A DNA stretch of 64,000 nucleotides from JAVMKJ01 sp031732855. GTDB lineage: Bacteria > Pseudomonadota > Gammaproteobacteria > Competibacterales > Competibacteraceae. The stretch lies in contig JAVMKJ010000142.1 in assembly GCA_031732855.1 (NCBI GenBank), forward strand, positions 18,307-82,306. Direction: 5' to 3'. A program made the position numbers and the translations under genes. The notes under the pieces are model-generated. The model did no database searches and was not told where the DNA came from. It worked only from the letters and a program-made list of their open reading frames with translations. Shown here piece by piece: positions 24,510-33,039 of this stretch. Numbering within the stretch: position 1 is the first letter of the stretch; the number at the start of each line of letters is the position of its first letter.

Positions 24510-26870
24510 TTACTCGACCGAAACCCCGAAGCCCGAATTCTCGAGCTGGCTGCGAGTCATGATGGGAATGTTGCTTTCGTAGGTCCGTCTCACCTGCCGG
24601 CTGACGCGCGCATGCAAGTCCGCCGTTCCCGCGGCGCCGGGGCGCACGACGAAGCTCAACGTGATCCCGGTGGACTGATAGACCCGCATCGCGCCGTCCA
24701 GCAGGGCATCGCGCGTCACGACCCGCCCGGAATAACCATTCAACACCCGCAGAACCTCCGAGCGATCCGTGTCGCTCAGCGAACTGTCCAGCCGCACCGC
24801 GCCGATCCGCCATTCGCCGGCGCGCGTGGCGGACGGCAAGGATGGAGTGGATGGAGTGGATGGAGTCGCGGACGCGCTCTTTTCCAGTTCGACCGGCACC
24901 GTCACGTCGCCATCGACGATCTGCACGTTCAGCCGTTTCGATTCGTAACCGTTCCCGGTCACCTCGACGACGTAGCCGCCAGGCGGCAACGATACGCCGG
25001 GCCGGTACGTGAACGGGGAATTCACCAACCGCACCCGGGCGTTTGCCGGGGTGGCGCGCACCGTCAATCGATATTGCAGGGGTTCGACGCGCTTGGCCAA
25101 CGCCACCGGCACCGTCACGTCGCCGTCGACGATCCGAACCGAAATCTGCCTCGTCTCGTAACCGGACCGGGAAACTTCGACCGTATAACCGCCCGGCGGC
25201 AACGGCACGCCGGGCCGATAGACGGTTTGACTGCCGCGAAGCCGGACTTGGGCATCCGGAGGGTCGGGCTGTACGGTCAACCGGTACTGGCTCGGTTCGG
25301 GCAGCTTGACCAGCGTCACCGGCACCGTCACGTCGCCGTCGACGATCCGAACCGATACCTGTTTCGATTCGTAGCCCGGCTGGGAAACCTCCACCGCATA
25401 GCTCCCCGGCGCCAGTTGAACGCCCGGCTTGTAGGCCGCTCTGCCGCCCACCAAACGCACGCGGGCCGTCGGTGGATCGGCGCGCACCGTCAGGCGATAC
25501 AGGGTTGGAGGCGCCGGCTCGGGCAGCTTGACCAGCGTCACCGGCACCGTCACGTCGCCATCGGCGATCCGCACCGAAACACGGGCGGACTCGTAACCGG
25601 TCTGGTTGATCTCGACCGTGTAATTGCCCGGCGCCAACCGCACGCCCGGCTCGTAGGCGGTACCGACGCTCAGCAGGCGCACCTTGGCGGTCGGTGGGTT
25701 CGGCTGCACGGTCAGGCGATAGGTGGCCGGTTGCTCGATCTTCTTCAGGTTAACCGGCATCATCAGGTCGCTGTTGGCGATCCGAACCGACAGCCGCGCG
25801 GGTTCGTAACCGGCCGAGGTGATTTCGAGTTGGTAGTCACCCGGCGGCAATTGCACGCCCGGCTGATAAGGGATCCTTGAATTCAACAGCCGTACCGAGG
25901 CCTGCGGAGGATCGGCCAGTACGGTCAGGCGATATTGTTCCTGCCGCGGCGGCGGCGCCTTTTCCAACGTCACCGGCACGGTCACCTCGCCATCCACGAT
26001 CCGCACCGGAAACTTGCGGGACAGGTAGCCTTCCCGCATCACTTCGATCTCATAATTCCCCGGCGCCAGTGCCACGCCCGGACGATAGGCGATCGAACTG
26101 TCGAGCAATCGGATTTGGGCGTCCGCGGGTTCCGGACGAACCGTCAGACCGAATTTGGCCTTTTCCAGCACGACGGTGACCGTCACGTCGCGATCCCCGA
26201 TCCGGACCGATTCCTTGCGCGCCACGTAGCCGGGCTGCGTCACCTCGACGTCGTAGTCGCCGGCCTGCAACCGCACGCCGGGCTGATAGGGCGTCGCGGC
26301 GTTCAGCAATCGGACGCCGGCATCGACCGGATCGGTCTTGACGGTCAGTGCGTAGGTCGGCGGCGGCTCCGGCGGCGCCGTGATCATCGCCGCCAGTTCG
26401 TTGACCTTGACCTGGATGGTGTCGATGTCCTTGCCCTGGATCTGACCGCTGCGCAAGAGGGAGGCCGTCTTGGTATCGATCAGCCGCGCGGTGACGGTAA
26501 TCAGATCGCCCAGTTTATAGACCCCGCCCGTCACCACAGCATCCACCCCGTACAGGCGGCCCAACTCGGCGGCGGTCTTGGGATCGAGCAAACCGGTGGA
26601 ACCGAGTTCCTGGGCCTTGGCGATCCGGGCCGCCGCCGCCAGCGGCAACCGATCCTTCAGGGTGAAACGGCCGGTATTGGCTATGGCCGACATCATCAGA
26701 TCGGCGATGATGGCGCCCGCCTGCTCGTTCAGATCGCCCCGGACGCTGAACTCGACCACCGTCGCCGTCATCCGCTCGCCGCCCGCCCCGCCTGCCGCAC
26801 GAGCCGGCCCGGCCGCGAACACCAGCGCCAGCACCAGTAGCGCAAAGGCATATAAAGCACTTTTGCTCAT
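24510..26870 (-). CDS. Secreted protein with seven tandem PEGA repeats, CsgG-like N-domain
   Basis: 786 residues. A signal peptide (residues 1-25, ending PARA) leads into a domain at about 33-163 that resembles CsgG/TolB-type lipoprotein assembly folds (TATVVEFSVRGDLNEQAG, YGVDAVVTGGVYKLGD). Residues about 172-664 are seven consecutive units of 66-72 residues, each with YRLTV-x-PP-A-VRL, PGV-L-PG-Y-VEV and VRIVDGDVTVPV-L, the PEGA pattern. A STPSTPSTPS linker follows, then a C-terminal domain (about 686-786) with a POTRA-like look (RIGAVRLDSSLSDTDRSEV, LDGAMRVYQSTGI). PEGA domains are associated with surface or peptidoglycan-facing proteins. It follows the two kinase-like genes on the same strand. 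Confidence 0.85.
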   Translation of the reverse strand: MSKSALYAFALLVLALVFAAGPARAAGGAGGERMTATVVEFSVRGDLNEQAGAIIADLMMSAIANTGRFTLKDRLPLAAAARIAKAQELGSTGLLDPKTAAELGRLYGVDAVVTGGVYKLGDLITVTARLIDTKTASLLRSGQIQGKDIDTIQVKVNELAAMITAPPEPPPTYALTVKTDPVDAGVRLLNAATPYQPGVRLQAGDYDVEVTQPGYVARKESVRIGDRDVTVTVVLEKAKFGLTVRPEPADAQIRLLDSSIAYRPGVALAPGNYEIEVMREGYLSRKFPVRIVDGEVTVPVTLEKAPPPRQEQYRLTVLADPPQASVRLLNSRIPYQPGVQLPPGDYQLEITSAGYEPARLSVRIANSDLMMPVNLKKIEQPATYRLTVQPNPPTAKVRLLSVGTAYEPGVRLAPGNYTVEINQTGYESARVSVRIADGDVTVPVTLVKLPEPAPPTLYRLTVRADPPTARVRLVGGRAAYKPGVQLAPGSYAVEVSQPGYESKQVSVRIVDGDVTVPVTLVKLPEPSQYRLTVQPDPPDAQVRLRGSQTVYRPGVPLPPGGYTVEVSRSGYETRQISVRIVDGDVTVPVALAKRVEPLQYRLTVRATPANARVRLVNSPFTYRPGVSLPPGGYVVEVTGNGYESKRLNVQIVDGDVTVPVELEKSASATPSTPSTPSLPSATRAGEWRIGAVRLDSSLSDTDRSEVLRVLNGYSGRVVTRDALLDGAMRVYQSTGITLSFVVRPGAAGTADLHARVSRQVRRTYESNIPIMTRSQLENSGFGVSVE
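24879..26357 (-). repeat. Seven-unit PEGA-coding tandem array
   Basis: Seven units of about 200-215 bases encode PEGA domains. Units 4 to 7 are most alike, sharing ISVRIVDGDVTVPV-type ends, while the first two are the most divergent, which fits stepwise expansion towards the C-terminal side. Confidence 0.85.
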
Positions 26871-26901
26871 GCCATCTCTCCGCTGCGTGTCCCTTTATCC
26901 A

Positions 26902-28899
26902 TCATGGCTCCAGCACCAAACGAAATCCCAAGTCGAATTTTCGATATTCCGGCGCGGCCGGGAAACGATAGGCGAACCGCACCAGTCCGGGGTAATCGGA
27001 CCACGACCCCCCGCGCAACACCCGCCGGCCACCGGCCGCGCCGGTCCGGTCCGCGCACCGGGTTTCACCGCCAGCGTAGGTGCTATCGTATTCGGAGCAG
27101 GTCCATTCGGCGACGTTGCCCAGCATGTCGTACACGCCGAACGCGTTGGCCGCGTATTTGCCGACGGGAGCGGCCACGACCTGACCATCCTCGCAGGGAT
27201 AGCTGGCCCAGTTGAACGGTTTGGTCTTCCGGGCGGTCTCGTCGTAAATGTTGGCATATCGGCAAGCCTGGTTCGGATCGTCGCCCCAGTAACGGGAACC
27301 GGTCTTGCCAGCACGCGCCGCGTACTCCCATTCCGCTTCCGTCGGCAAGCGGAAGCGCAGTCCCGACTTCTCCGAAAGCCAGTCGGCATAGGCGAACGCT
27401 TCCTGCCAGCTAACCCGGACCACCGGCTGGTCGGGCTCGTTCAGGTTGTGGGCTTCATAAGCACCGCTGTCGTGGCTGGGGTCGAACCGCCGAAACTGGG
27501 CATTGGTCGTTTCGGTCCTGCCCATCCAGAAACCCTTCAGGCAAATCTGATGGGGTATCTCGTTGGCGCTGCGATCCTTTTCCGTTTCCGGACTGCCCAT
27601 GAGAAAGCAACCCGGCGGAACCCAGACGAACGCCATGCCAGTCAAGGGCTCAGTGTAAACCTGACCCGGCTGGGGCTTGACGGGTGGCAGGTTCGCGACC
27701 GGCTTGACCGGCGGAACGGGTTCGCTTGGGACTGGCTTGACCGGCGGAGTCGGCGAAATCTCCGGCGGGGATGGAGGTTTCTTCAGCCAGACCGCGACCC
27801 CTACAGCCACCACCGCCACCACCGCCACCACGCCGGCGCCCCAGCGCCAATCCAGCCAGCGCGGTTTCGGCGAGGGTAGGGGTTTAGGGAGCTCCCGCGC
27901 CGGCTCGACACTCGCCAAGCGGGGTTTCTCGCCGCTCCGATGCAGGTGATCCGGGCGCAAGGGCAATTCCAGCTTGACCGTCACCCCGTCGTCTTCATCC
28001 GGCGGAGCTTCCAACGCCGTCCGCATCTGCGCGATCGTCTGGAAACGTTTTTCGGGGCGGACCGCCATGGCACGGTCGACGAGTCGCAATAAAACCGGGC
28101 TGTACTTGCCGGCCGCCACCTCCGCGGCGGGCCGCAGCGGGTCGTCGAGAACCCGCGCCGGGGCCTCGATGGGCGCCACGCCGGTCACGCAATGATACAG
28201 CACCGCGCCCAAGGCATAGATATCGGTCCAGGGTCCGTATCCCTTGCCGTCGACCAGGTATTGCTCGATCGGCGAGTAGCCGGGCGAGAAGACGCTGGTG
28301 ACGCTCTTGCTGCGCCGGCCGAGCGCCTGGCGGGCCGCGCCGAAGTCGATCAGGATCGTCCGACCGTCCGAGCGGTAGTAGAGATTGGCGGGCTTCAGGT
28401 CGCGATGCAGATAACCTTGGGCATGAACCGCTTCCAAAGCCGGCAATACGTCGCCGATCAACCGGCGGACACGATCCTCGGGCAGGACCTTATCCCGCTG
28501 CAGAAACTGGCTGAGTGGTTCGCCATCCTCGTAGTCCATGACGATGTAGGCGGTGCCGTTCGCTTCGAAGAAGTCCCGCACCCGCACCACGCCGACGTGG
28601 TTGACCTGCGCCAGGATCCTGGCTTCGTTGAGAAACCGCTCGAGGCCCCAGGCATAACAGGCTTCCTGCCCGGCTTCCGAGGTCGGCAGCGCGCCCTGGG
28701 TATTGGCCAATACATTGATTTCGTCGCGGTCCCGATAGGACCATTCGACCGGAAAGTATTCCTTGATGGCCGCGCGGGTCTGCAGGGCCTCGTGCACGGC
28801 CTTGTAGGTGATGCCGAATCCGCCCGCCCCCAGAACCGCTTCGATGCGGTAATGATGCAGGCGATAACCGGCGGGGAGCGTGTTGGATTTCTTGATCAT
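26902..28899 (-). CDS. Transmembrane Ser/Thr protein kinase with periplasmic SUMF1 domain
   Basis: 665 residues. Residues 15-295 are an Hanks-type kinase: glycine loop LGAGGFG (23-29), lysine K46 in AIKEYF, glutamate E92, HRDLKPAN (165-172) and DFG (185-187), so it should be active. A proline-rich juxtamembrane segment precedes a single helix at about 354-372, then another proline-rich linker and a SUMF1/FGE-sulfatase fold from about 425 to the end (PPGCFLMGSPETEKDR, LPTEAEWEYAARAG, NVAEWTCS, RRVLRGGSW). The final FGE segment reads RFAYRFPAAPEYRKFDLGF and has no active-site cysteine pair. Likely a sensor kinase whose SUMF1 domain binds rather than oxidises a ligand. The PEGA gene is 31 bases downstream. 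Confidence 0.93.
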   Translation of the reverse strand: MIKKSNTLPAGYRLHHYRIEAVLGAGGFGITYKAVHEALQTRAAIKEYFPVEWSYRDRDEINVLANTQGALPTSEAGQEACYAWGLERFLNEARILAQVNHVGVVRVRDFFEANGTAYIVMDYEDGEPLSQFLQRDKVLPEDRVRRLIGDVLPALEAVHAQGYLHRDLKPANLYYRSDGRTILIDFGAARQALGRRSKSVTSVFSPGYSPIEQYLVDGKGYGPWTDIYALGAVLYHCVTGVAPIEAPARVLDDPLRPAAEVAAGKYSPVLLRLVDRAMAVRPEKRFQTIAQMRTALEAPPDEDDGVTVKLELPLRPDHLHRSGEKPRLASVEPARELPKPLPSPKPRWLDWRWGAGVVAVVAVVAVGVAVWLKKPPSPPEISPTPPVKPVPSEPVPPVKPVANLPPVKPQPGQVYTEPLTGMAFVWVPPGCFLMGSPETEKDRSANEIPHQICLKGFWMGRTETTNAQFRRFDPSHDSGAYEAHNLNEPDQPVVRVSWQEAFAYADWLSEKSGLRFRLPTEAEWEYAARAGKTGSRYWGDDPNQACRYANIYDETARKTKPFNWASYPCEDGQVVAAPVGKYAANAFGVYDMLGNVAEWTCSEYDSTYAGGETRCADRTGAAGGRRVLRGGSWSDYPGLVRFAYRFPAAPEYRKFDLGFRLVLEP

Positions 28900-29107
28900 G
28901 GCATCCTATCGTGGTATCGGGAGCGCTGTCAGGCACCTCCGGCGGGGCCGCGCGATTGTTCCGGAAATCCCGAAAATCAGCCAGTCACCTCATTCGGACC
29001 GGCCAGTTCGTTCGGCTGATTTTACCTGTCCCTGTTGCAAACGCACACCGGATTCGCGTTCCAGAAAAGGTCTTCCCTGGTCTGTCCTCAGGCGAAACCG
29101 AGATCGC

Positions 29108-31831
29108 TCAAGGCAATTCCCGAACCAGCCGAAACCCGAGGAAATAATCCTGGAACTCGGGCTGGTTGCGATGCCGATCCGCCGACCGAACGTTGCGCGG
29201 TTCGTCGTTCCAGGACCCACCGCGCACCACGAACTGGCGTTCCGCGCCCGGTTCCTCGCAGCGCTGAGCGGGTGACCGGGAATCCTTTTCATAGAGCGAG
29301 CAGGTCCACTCCAGTACGTTGCCGGCCATGTCGTAAAGGCCAAAATCGTTGCTCCGATAACTGCCGGCCGGTGCCGTGTAGACCTGGCCATCGTGACACT
29401 TCATCACCGTCCAGCCCACAAACACCTGCTTGCCATCCAGATCGGCCGCGTTGGCATAGCCGCAACCCTGATCGGGATCGTCGCCCCAGTAACGGCTGGT
29501 CGTCGTCCCGGCCCGCGCCGCATATTCCCACTCCGGCTCGGTCGGCAAACGGTAGCGGTAACCCGTCTGCTGGGACAACCATTCGGCGTAAGCCGCGGCG
29601 TCCCGCCAACTGACGTTGATGACCGGACGCCGGCCGCGCCCCCAACCCTGATCGTTGGGCAAAACCCGCCCAGTCGCCGTCGCAAATCGGTCGTACTCGT
29701 GGAACATCACTTCGTACCGACCGATGGCGAACGGTTTGTCGATCCATAGCGAACGTTGCTGTTCGTCCTCGTAGCGGCCCTTTTCCTGAAAAGGAGAACC
29801 CATCAGGAACGCGCCGGCCGGAATCACCACCATTTCCGGGCCTTGCGAACCGTCGTTCAGTCGATCCCGCATCACCGGATTGGCCGGCGCCAGCCGGGCC
29901 AGCGCCGCCTCGGCTTCCGCGCGGTGGTCGCAGGGAGCGGAGCAGCGCTCGAGATATGCCCAGTATGCCTTGCGGGTGTTGGCGCGCCGGGCGGCGGCGA
30001 ACGACTCGGCATCCTGCTGCCTGGTCCGTCCCACGCTTTCCGCCTGTTCCAGGCTCCGGGCCAGGGCCGCCAGTTCCGGAAGTCCCGGTCGAGCCGCCTC
30101 GGCTTTCTTCAGCCACTTCCGGGCTTCCGGCAGATCCGGCCTGTTCAGGCTTGCCTGTGCCAACGTCGCCCAGGCGAGCGCAAGACGCCGCCGTCCCGCC
30201 ACGACGAAAGAATCGTCGGGCGTCAGCGCCGCCAGCGCATTCAGTCGGGATAACGCATCATCCCCCCGATCCTCGCGGCCCTCGCGTTCCAGGGCCGTCG
30301 CCAGCGTTTGAAAGTCCGTTTTGAGCTTGTCGATCTTCTCCTGGGTTTCCAACCGCCGCACGGCGGCATGCACCTCCTGGCCAAAACCGCAGCGCGGGCA
30401 GCGCTGAAGATAGAGCCGGTAGGCAGCCAGCGTATCGACCCGTTTGGCGGCCTCGAAGGCGCGCAAATCGGCTTCGCGCTCGGCTTCCTGTATCGAAACG
30501 GCCATCCCTCCGGTCGGCGGCACCTCCGAGCCCTGAGCCAGCTGGCCGGATCGCGTTCCCTCACGGGTATCGCCCCCCGTCGGCCACTCCATTCCAGGCG
30601 TCCTGCCCATCCGCGAGGCAAGCCAGTAGCCTCCCAACGCAACCACCAATACCAGCGCCGCCACCAACATCCATCGCCGTTTCAGAGCGGGACCGCGATC
30701 CGGCTGGATACCCGATACCGGGCCTTGCGCCGCCGCGAAGTCTTCCAGGAACCTGCCGGCATCGGTCGGACAGAGCTCGCTGGGATAAGCCAGTCCCTGC
30801 CGCAGCACGCGCCAGGCATCGTCCGTCAATCCGGGCGGGCGCTGGAGCAGGTTCGAGGACGGACTCTGAATATCGTAAGCGCTTCGCCCCGTCAGCAATT
30901 GATAAACCAGCAGCGCCAGCGCGAACACGTCCCGGCGGAAGGCTGTTTCGGCGGTGACCGACTCGGCCGAACCCTCCGCCGCTCCTCCAACCGGGCCAGC
31001 GGAACCGAACAGAACGCTGCGAGGCTCTCGCGTCTCGAGCGCCAGACCGAACCCCAACAGCTTGATCGTCCCCTGGTCGCTAACGAAAACCGTGTCCGCG
31101 CCGAGGTGCTGGTGGGCGAATCGATGTTCGCGACGAGCATAATCCAACGCGGCGGCGACAGGACGCAGCCATCCCAAAATGATATCCCAGGGGAACCCGT
31201 TCGAGCCTTGCTCGAGCAGCAGTTGGCCCAGGCCGCGGCCGTGATGGGGGTCGACATACTCCATCTCCGCGAACGGCCAGCCATCCGTGCCGTACCGCCA
31301 TCCGTAAACGCTGGCGATATTGGGATGGGCGAGCTTCATGGCCTGTTCCACCCGAGCCCTGACCTTGGTCAGATAGGCTCGCAGGCCGATGAGATCCGCC
31401 CGATGAGCTCGCTCGTCGCGCGCGGGTTCGCGCGGCCCGGACGCATGGCTCGCGGGCAGAAAGATTTTGATGGCCAAGAAATCATCCGCAGGTTCGCCGC
31501 CATCCCGAGGCTCCGGCGACGTGGCGCGCACCAGCCAGATCCGCCCCTTTCCGCTGAGGTCGCTCAGCAACCGGACTTGGCGGTCGGGAGGACCGATCAC
31601 CATCCCGACATCCAGCACCCCCGGCCTGGCTTCTCCGATGGATACCCGAGCTTCCGGATCGGACGATTCTCTATCGCCCACCGTGGCCCTCCCATTCGAA
31701 TGCGAACCATTCTCCGATGCCGCCGCTCGCAGCAATTCTTCCCGGCGACGCGCCAGTTCGGCATCATCCAGCCGGCCGGCGGCATACGCCTCCACAAGTT
31801 CCTCAAGACGCTTTTCGAGATCCAAAGCCAT
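29108..31831 (-). CDS. Transmembrane pseudokinase with helical repeats and SUMF1 domain
   Basis: 907 residues from the ATG at 31831 (an in-frame TTG lies 21 bases upstream). After a helical N-terminus, a kinase-like domain (about 80-370) keeps the lysine in FLAIKIF (K122) but has HQHLGADTVF where HRDLKPxN is expected (240-249) and LLGFG where DFG is expected (260-262), so both catalytic aspartates are absent. A single membrane helix lies at about 387-405. The periplasmic part has two copies of a motif with a cysteine pair (about 455-494, AAYRLYLQRCPRC; and 607-646, AYWAYLERCSAPC) around a helical region, then a SUMF1 domain (about 665-907; LPTEPEWEYAARAG, NVLEWTCSLY) again without FGE cysteines. 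It precedes the active kinase gene. Confidence 0.88.
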   Translation of the reverse strand: MALDLEKRLEELVEAYAAGRLDDAELARRREELLRAAASENGSHSNGRATVGDRESSDPEARVSIGEARPGVLDVGMVIGPPDRQVRLLSDLSGKGRIWLVRATSPEPRDGGEPADDFLAIKIFLPASHASGPREPARDERAHRADLIGLRAYLTKVRARVEQAMKLAHPNIASVYGWRYGTDGWPFAEMEYVDPHHGRGLGQLLLEQGSNGFPWDIILGWLRPVAAALDYARREHRFAHQHLGADTVFVSDQGTIKLLGFGLALETREPRSVLFGSAGPVGGAAEGSAESVTAETAFRRDVFALALLVYQLLTGRSAYDIQSPSSNLLQRPPGLTDDAWRVLRQGLAYPSELCPTDAGRFLEDFAAAQGPVSGIQPDRGPALKRRWMLVAALVLVVALGGYWLASRMGRTPGMEWPTGGDTREGTRSGQLAQGSEVPPTGGMAVSIQEAEREADLRAFEAAKRVDTLAAYRLYLQRCPRCGFGQEVHAAVRRLETQEKIDKLKTDFQTLATALEREGREDRGDDALSRLNALAALTPDDSFVVAGRRRLALAWATLAQASLNRPDLPEARKWLKKAEAARPGLPELAALARSLEQAESVGRTRQQDAESFAAARRANTRKAYWAYLERCSAPCDHRAEAEAALARLAPANPVMRDRLNDGSQGPEMVVIPAGAFLMGSPFQEKGRYEDEQQRSLWIDKPFAIGRYEVMFHEYDRFATATGRVLPNDQGWGRGRRPVINVSWRDAAAYAEWLSQQTGYRYRLPTEPEWEYAARAGTTTSRYWGDDPDQGCGYANAADLDGKQVFVGWTVMKCHDGQVYTAPAGSYRSNDFGLYDMAGNVLEWTCSLYEKDSRSPAQRCEEPGAERQFVVRGGSWNDEPRNVRSADRHRNQPEFQDYFLGFRLVRELP

Positions 31832-32008
31832 GGATTTACCAGACGGCTCCAATGAGAAATATGTTTAAATTGACCATCGAAAATCGCATTATGGTCTAGT
31901 CTAGCAGAAGGGTAAAATGCATCCATCCGCCGGTCCCGTGCAAACGGATACGACCACGCTCGCCATACGCGCGTTTTCGACCCTCCTCCACGACCACCTC
32001 TTTGAGAG

Positions 32009-33013
32009 ATGCCCATTTCTCGTCATCCCGCCACCCATACCGCCGATGGCGCCGCGCGAACGCTGGCCCGTCCCGAGTTTTCGCTGGAAATCGCGGTGCG
32101 CTCGCTGCGCTCGCCGACCGGTCACGGGCGCCGGGACAATCAGGACAATTTCCTGATCGTCGACGGTCAGGGCCGGGCCCGTTTTCTCTGGCACGAACAG
32201 GAAGCCATGCTGCAACTGCTCGACTGGCCAGCCGGACACCAGCGGCTTGCCGTTCTCGACGGGATGGGGGGCCACAGCAACGGCCGGGAGGCAGCCGAAA
32301 AGACCGTGGAGGGACTGCTCGACCTGCCGGCCGCTTTCACCCTGGACCAGATCTCGGTCGCTCTGACTGCCTTGCACCGACAACTCTATCAGGAGTTCCA
32401 ACAGGCGGGCCTGGAAACCGGCTGTACCCTGATTGTCCTGGAAATCCCCGCCGCCGGTCCCGCCCTGCTGTTCCACGTCGGCGATTCCCGGTTTTACGCC
32501 ATCGATTCACGGCAGGCACGATGCCTGACCGTGGATCACGTGCCGGCCACCCACTTGGCGATGCTCGGTCTGCTGGACGGCGCCCAATGGCGCCAGCAGG
32601 TTCACCTGCAAACCAGTTCTCAGATCAGCCAGGCCTTCATTCTAGGCAGCACCCTGGGCGTGCCAAGCCTTTACGCGGAAACCATCGATGCGGAGTTGTT
32701 CGAACTGCACGACGGCAATTTGCCCCTGTTCCTGCGCGGGCTGAGCGACCGCCGTACCTTGGTACTGGAGCCGGGATGGATCTATCTGCTGGCCAGCGAT
32801 GGCCTCTGGCATCTGTCCGATCCGCAGGCGTTCGTCCAGCGCTGGCCGGCATTGCTGGCGCAACCTCAAAGTCCTCTCGAGGAACTGCTCGACACGATGC
32901 TCGCCGAGCTGGCCCAAGCTATCCGGCAACAAAAAAGCCAGCCGGACGATAACTGCACGATCGTTCTCGCTCGCCAAACCGTCTGGGCCGGAAAGCGGGC
33001 GAACCGCCCCTGA
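32009..33013 (+). CDS. PP2C-family Ser/Thr protein phosphatase
   Basis: 334 residues with all PP2C metal-site motifs: RRDNQDNF (about residue 41), DGMGGHSNGREAAE, TGCTLIVLE, HVGDSRFY, LLASDGLW and QPDDNCTIV. It lacks a signal peptide or membrane helix until a possible short tail, so it acts in the cytoplasm, where the kinase domain of the neighbouring receptor would be. It is divergent from the pseudokinase gene with about 177 bases between, and is followed 26 bases later by a small membrane protein gene. The pairing suggests that it reverses phosphorylation by the 26902-28899 kinase. Confidence 0.92.
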   Translation: MPISRHPATHTADGAARTLARPEFSLEIAVRSLRSPTGHGRRDNQDNFLIVDGQGRARFLWHEQEAMLQLLDWPAGHQRLAVLDGMGGHSNGREAAEKTVEGLLDLPAAFTLDQISVALTALHRQLYQEFQQAGLETGCTLIVLEIPAAGPALLFHVGDSRFYAIDSRQARCLTVDHVPATHLAMLGLLDGAQWRQQVHLQTSSQISQAFILGSTLGVPSLYAETIDAELFELHDGNLPLFLRGLSDRRTLVLEPGWIYLLASDGLWHLSDPQAFVQRWPALLAQPQSPLEELLDTMLAELAQAIRQQKSQPDDNCTIVLARQTVWAGKRANRP

Positions 33014-33039
33014 TCGATAATGGGTAGGGATGGGAGGGC

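Noticed and set aside
24839..24870. Short GGATGGAGT tandem repeat
   Set aside because: It is simply the coding sequence of the STPSTPSTPS linker in the PEGA protein, not a separate element.
26902..31831. SUMF1 domains as sulfatase-maturing enzymes
   Set aside because: Active-site cysteines are absent in both and no sulfatase gene is in the window.
24510..31831. Diversity-generating retroelement targeting the lectin-like SUMF1 domains
   Set aside because: No reverse transcriptase, template repeat or adenine-rich variable region is seen.
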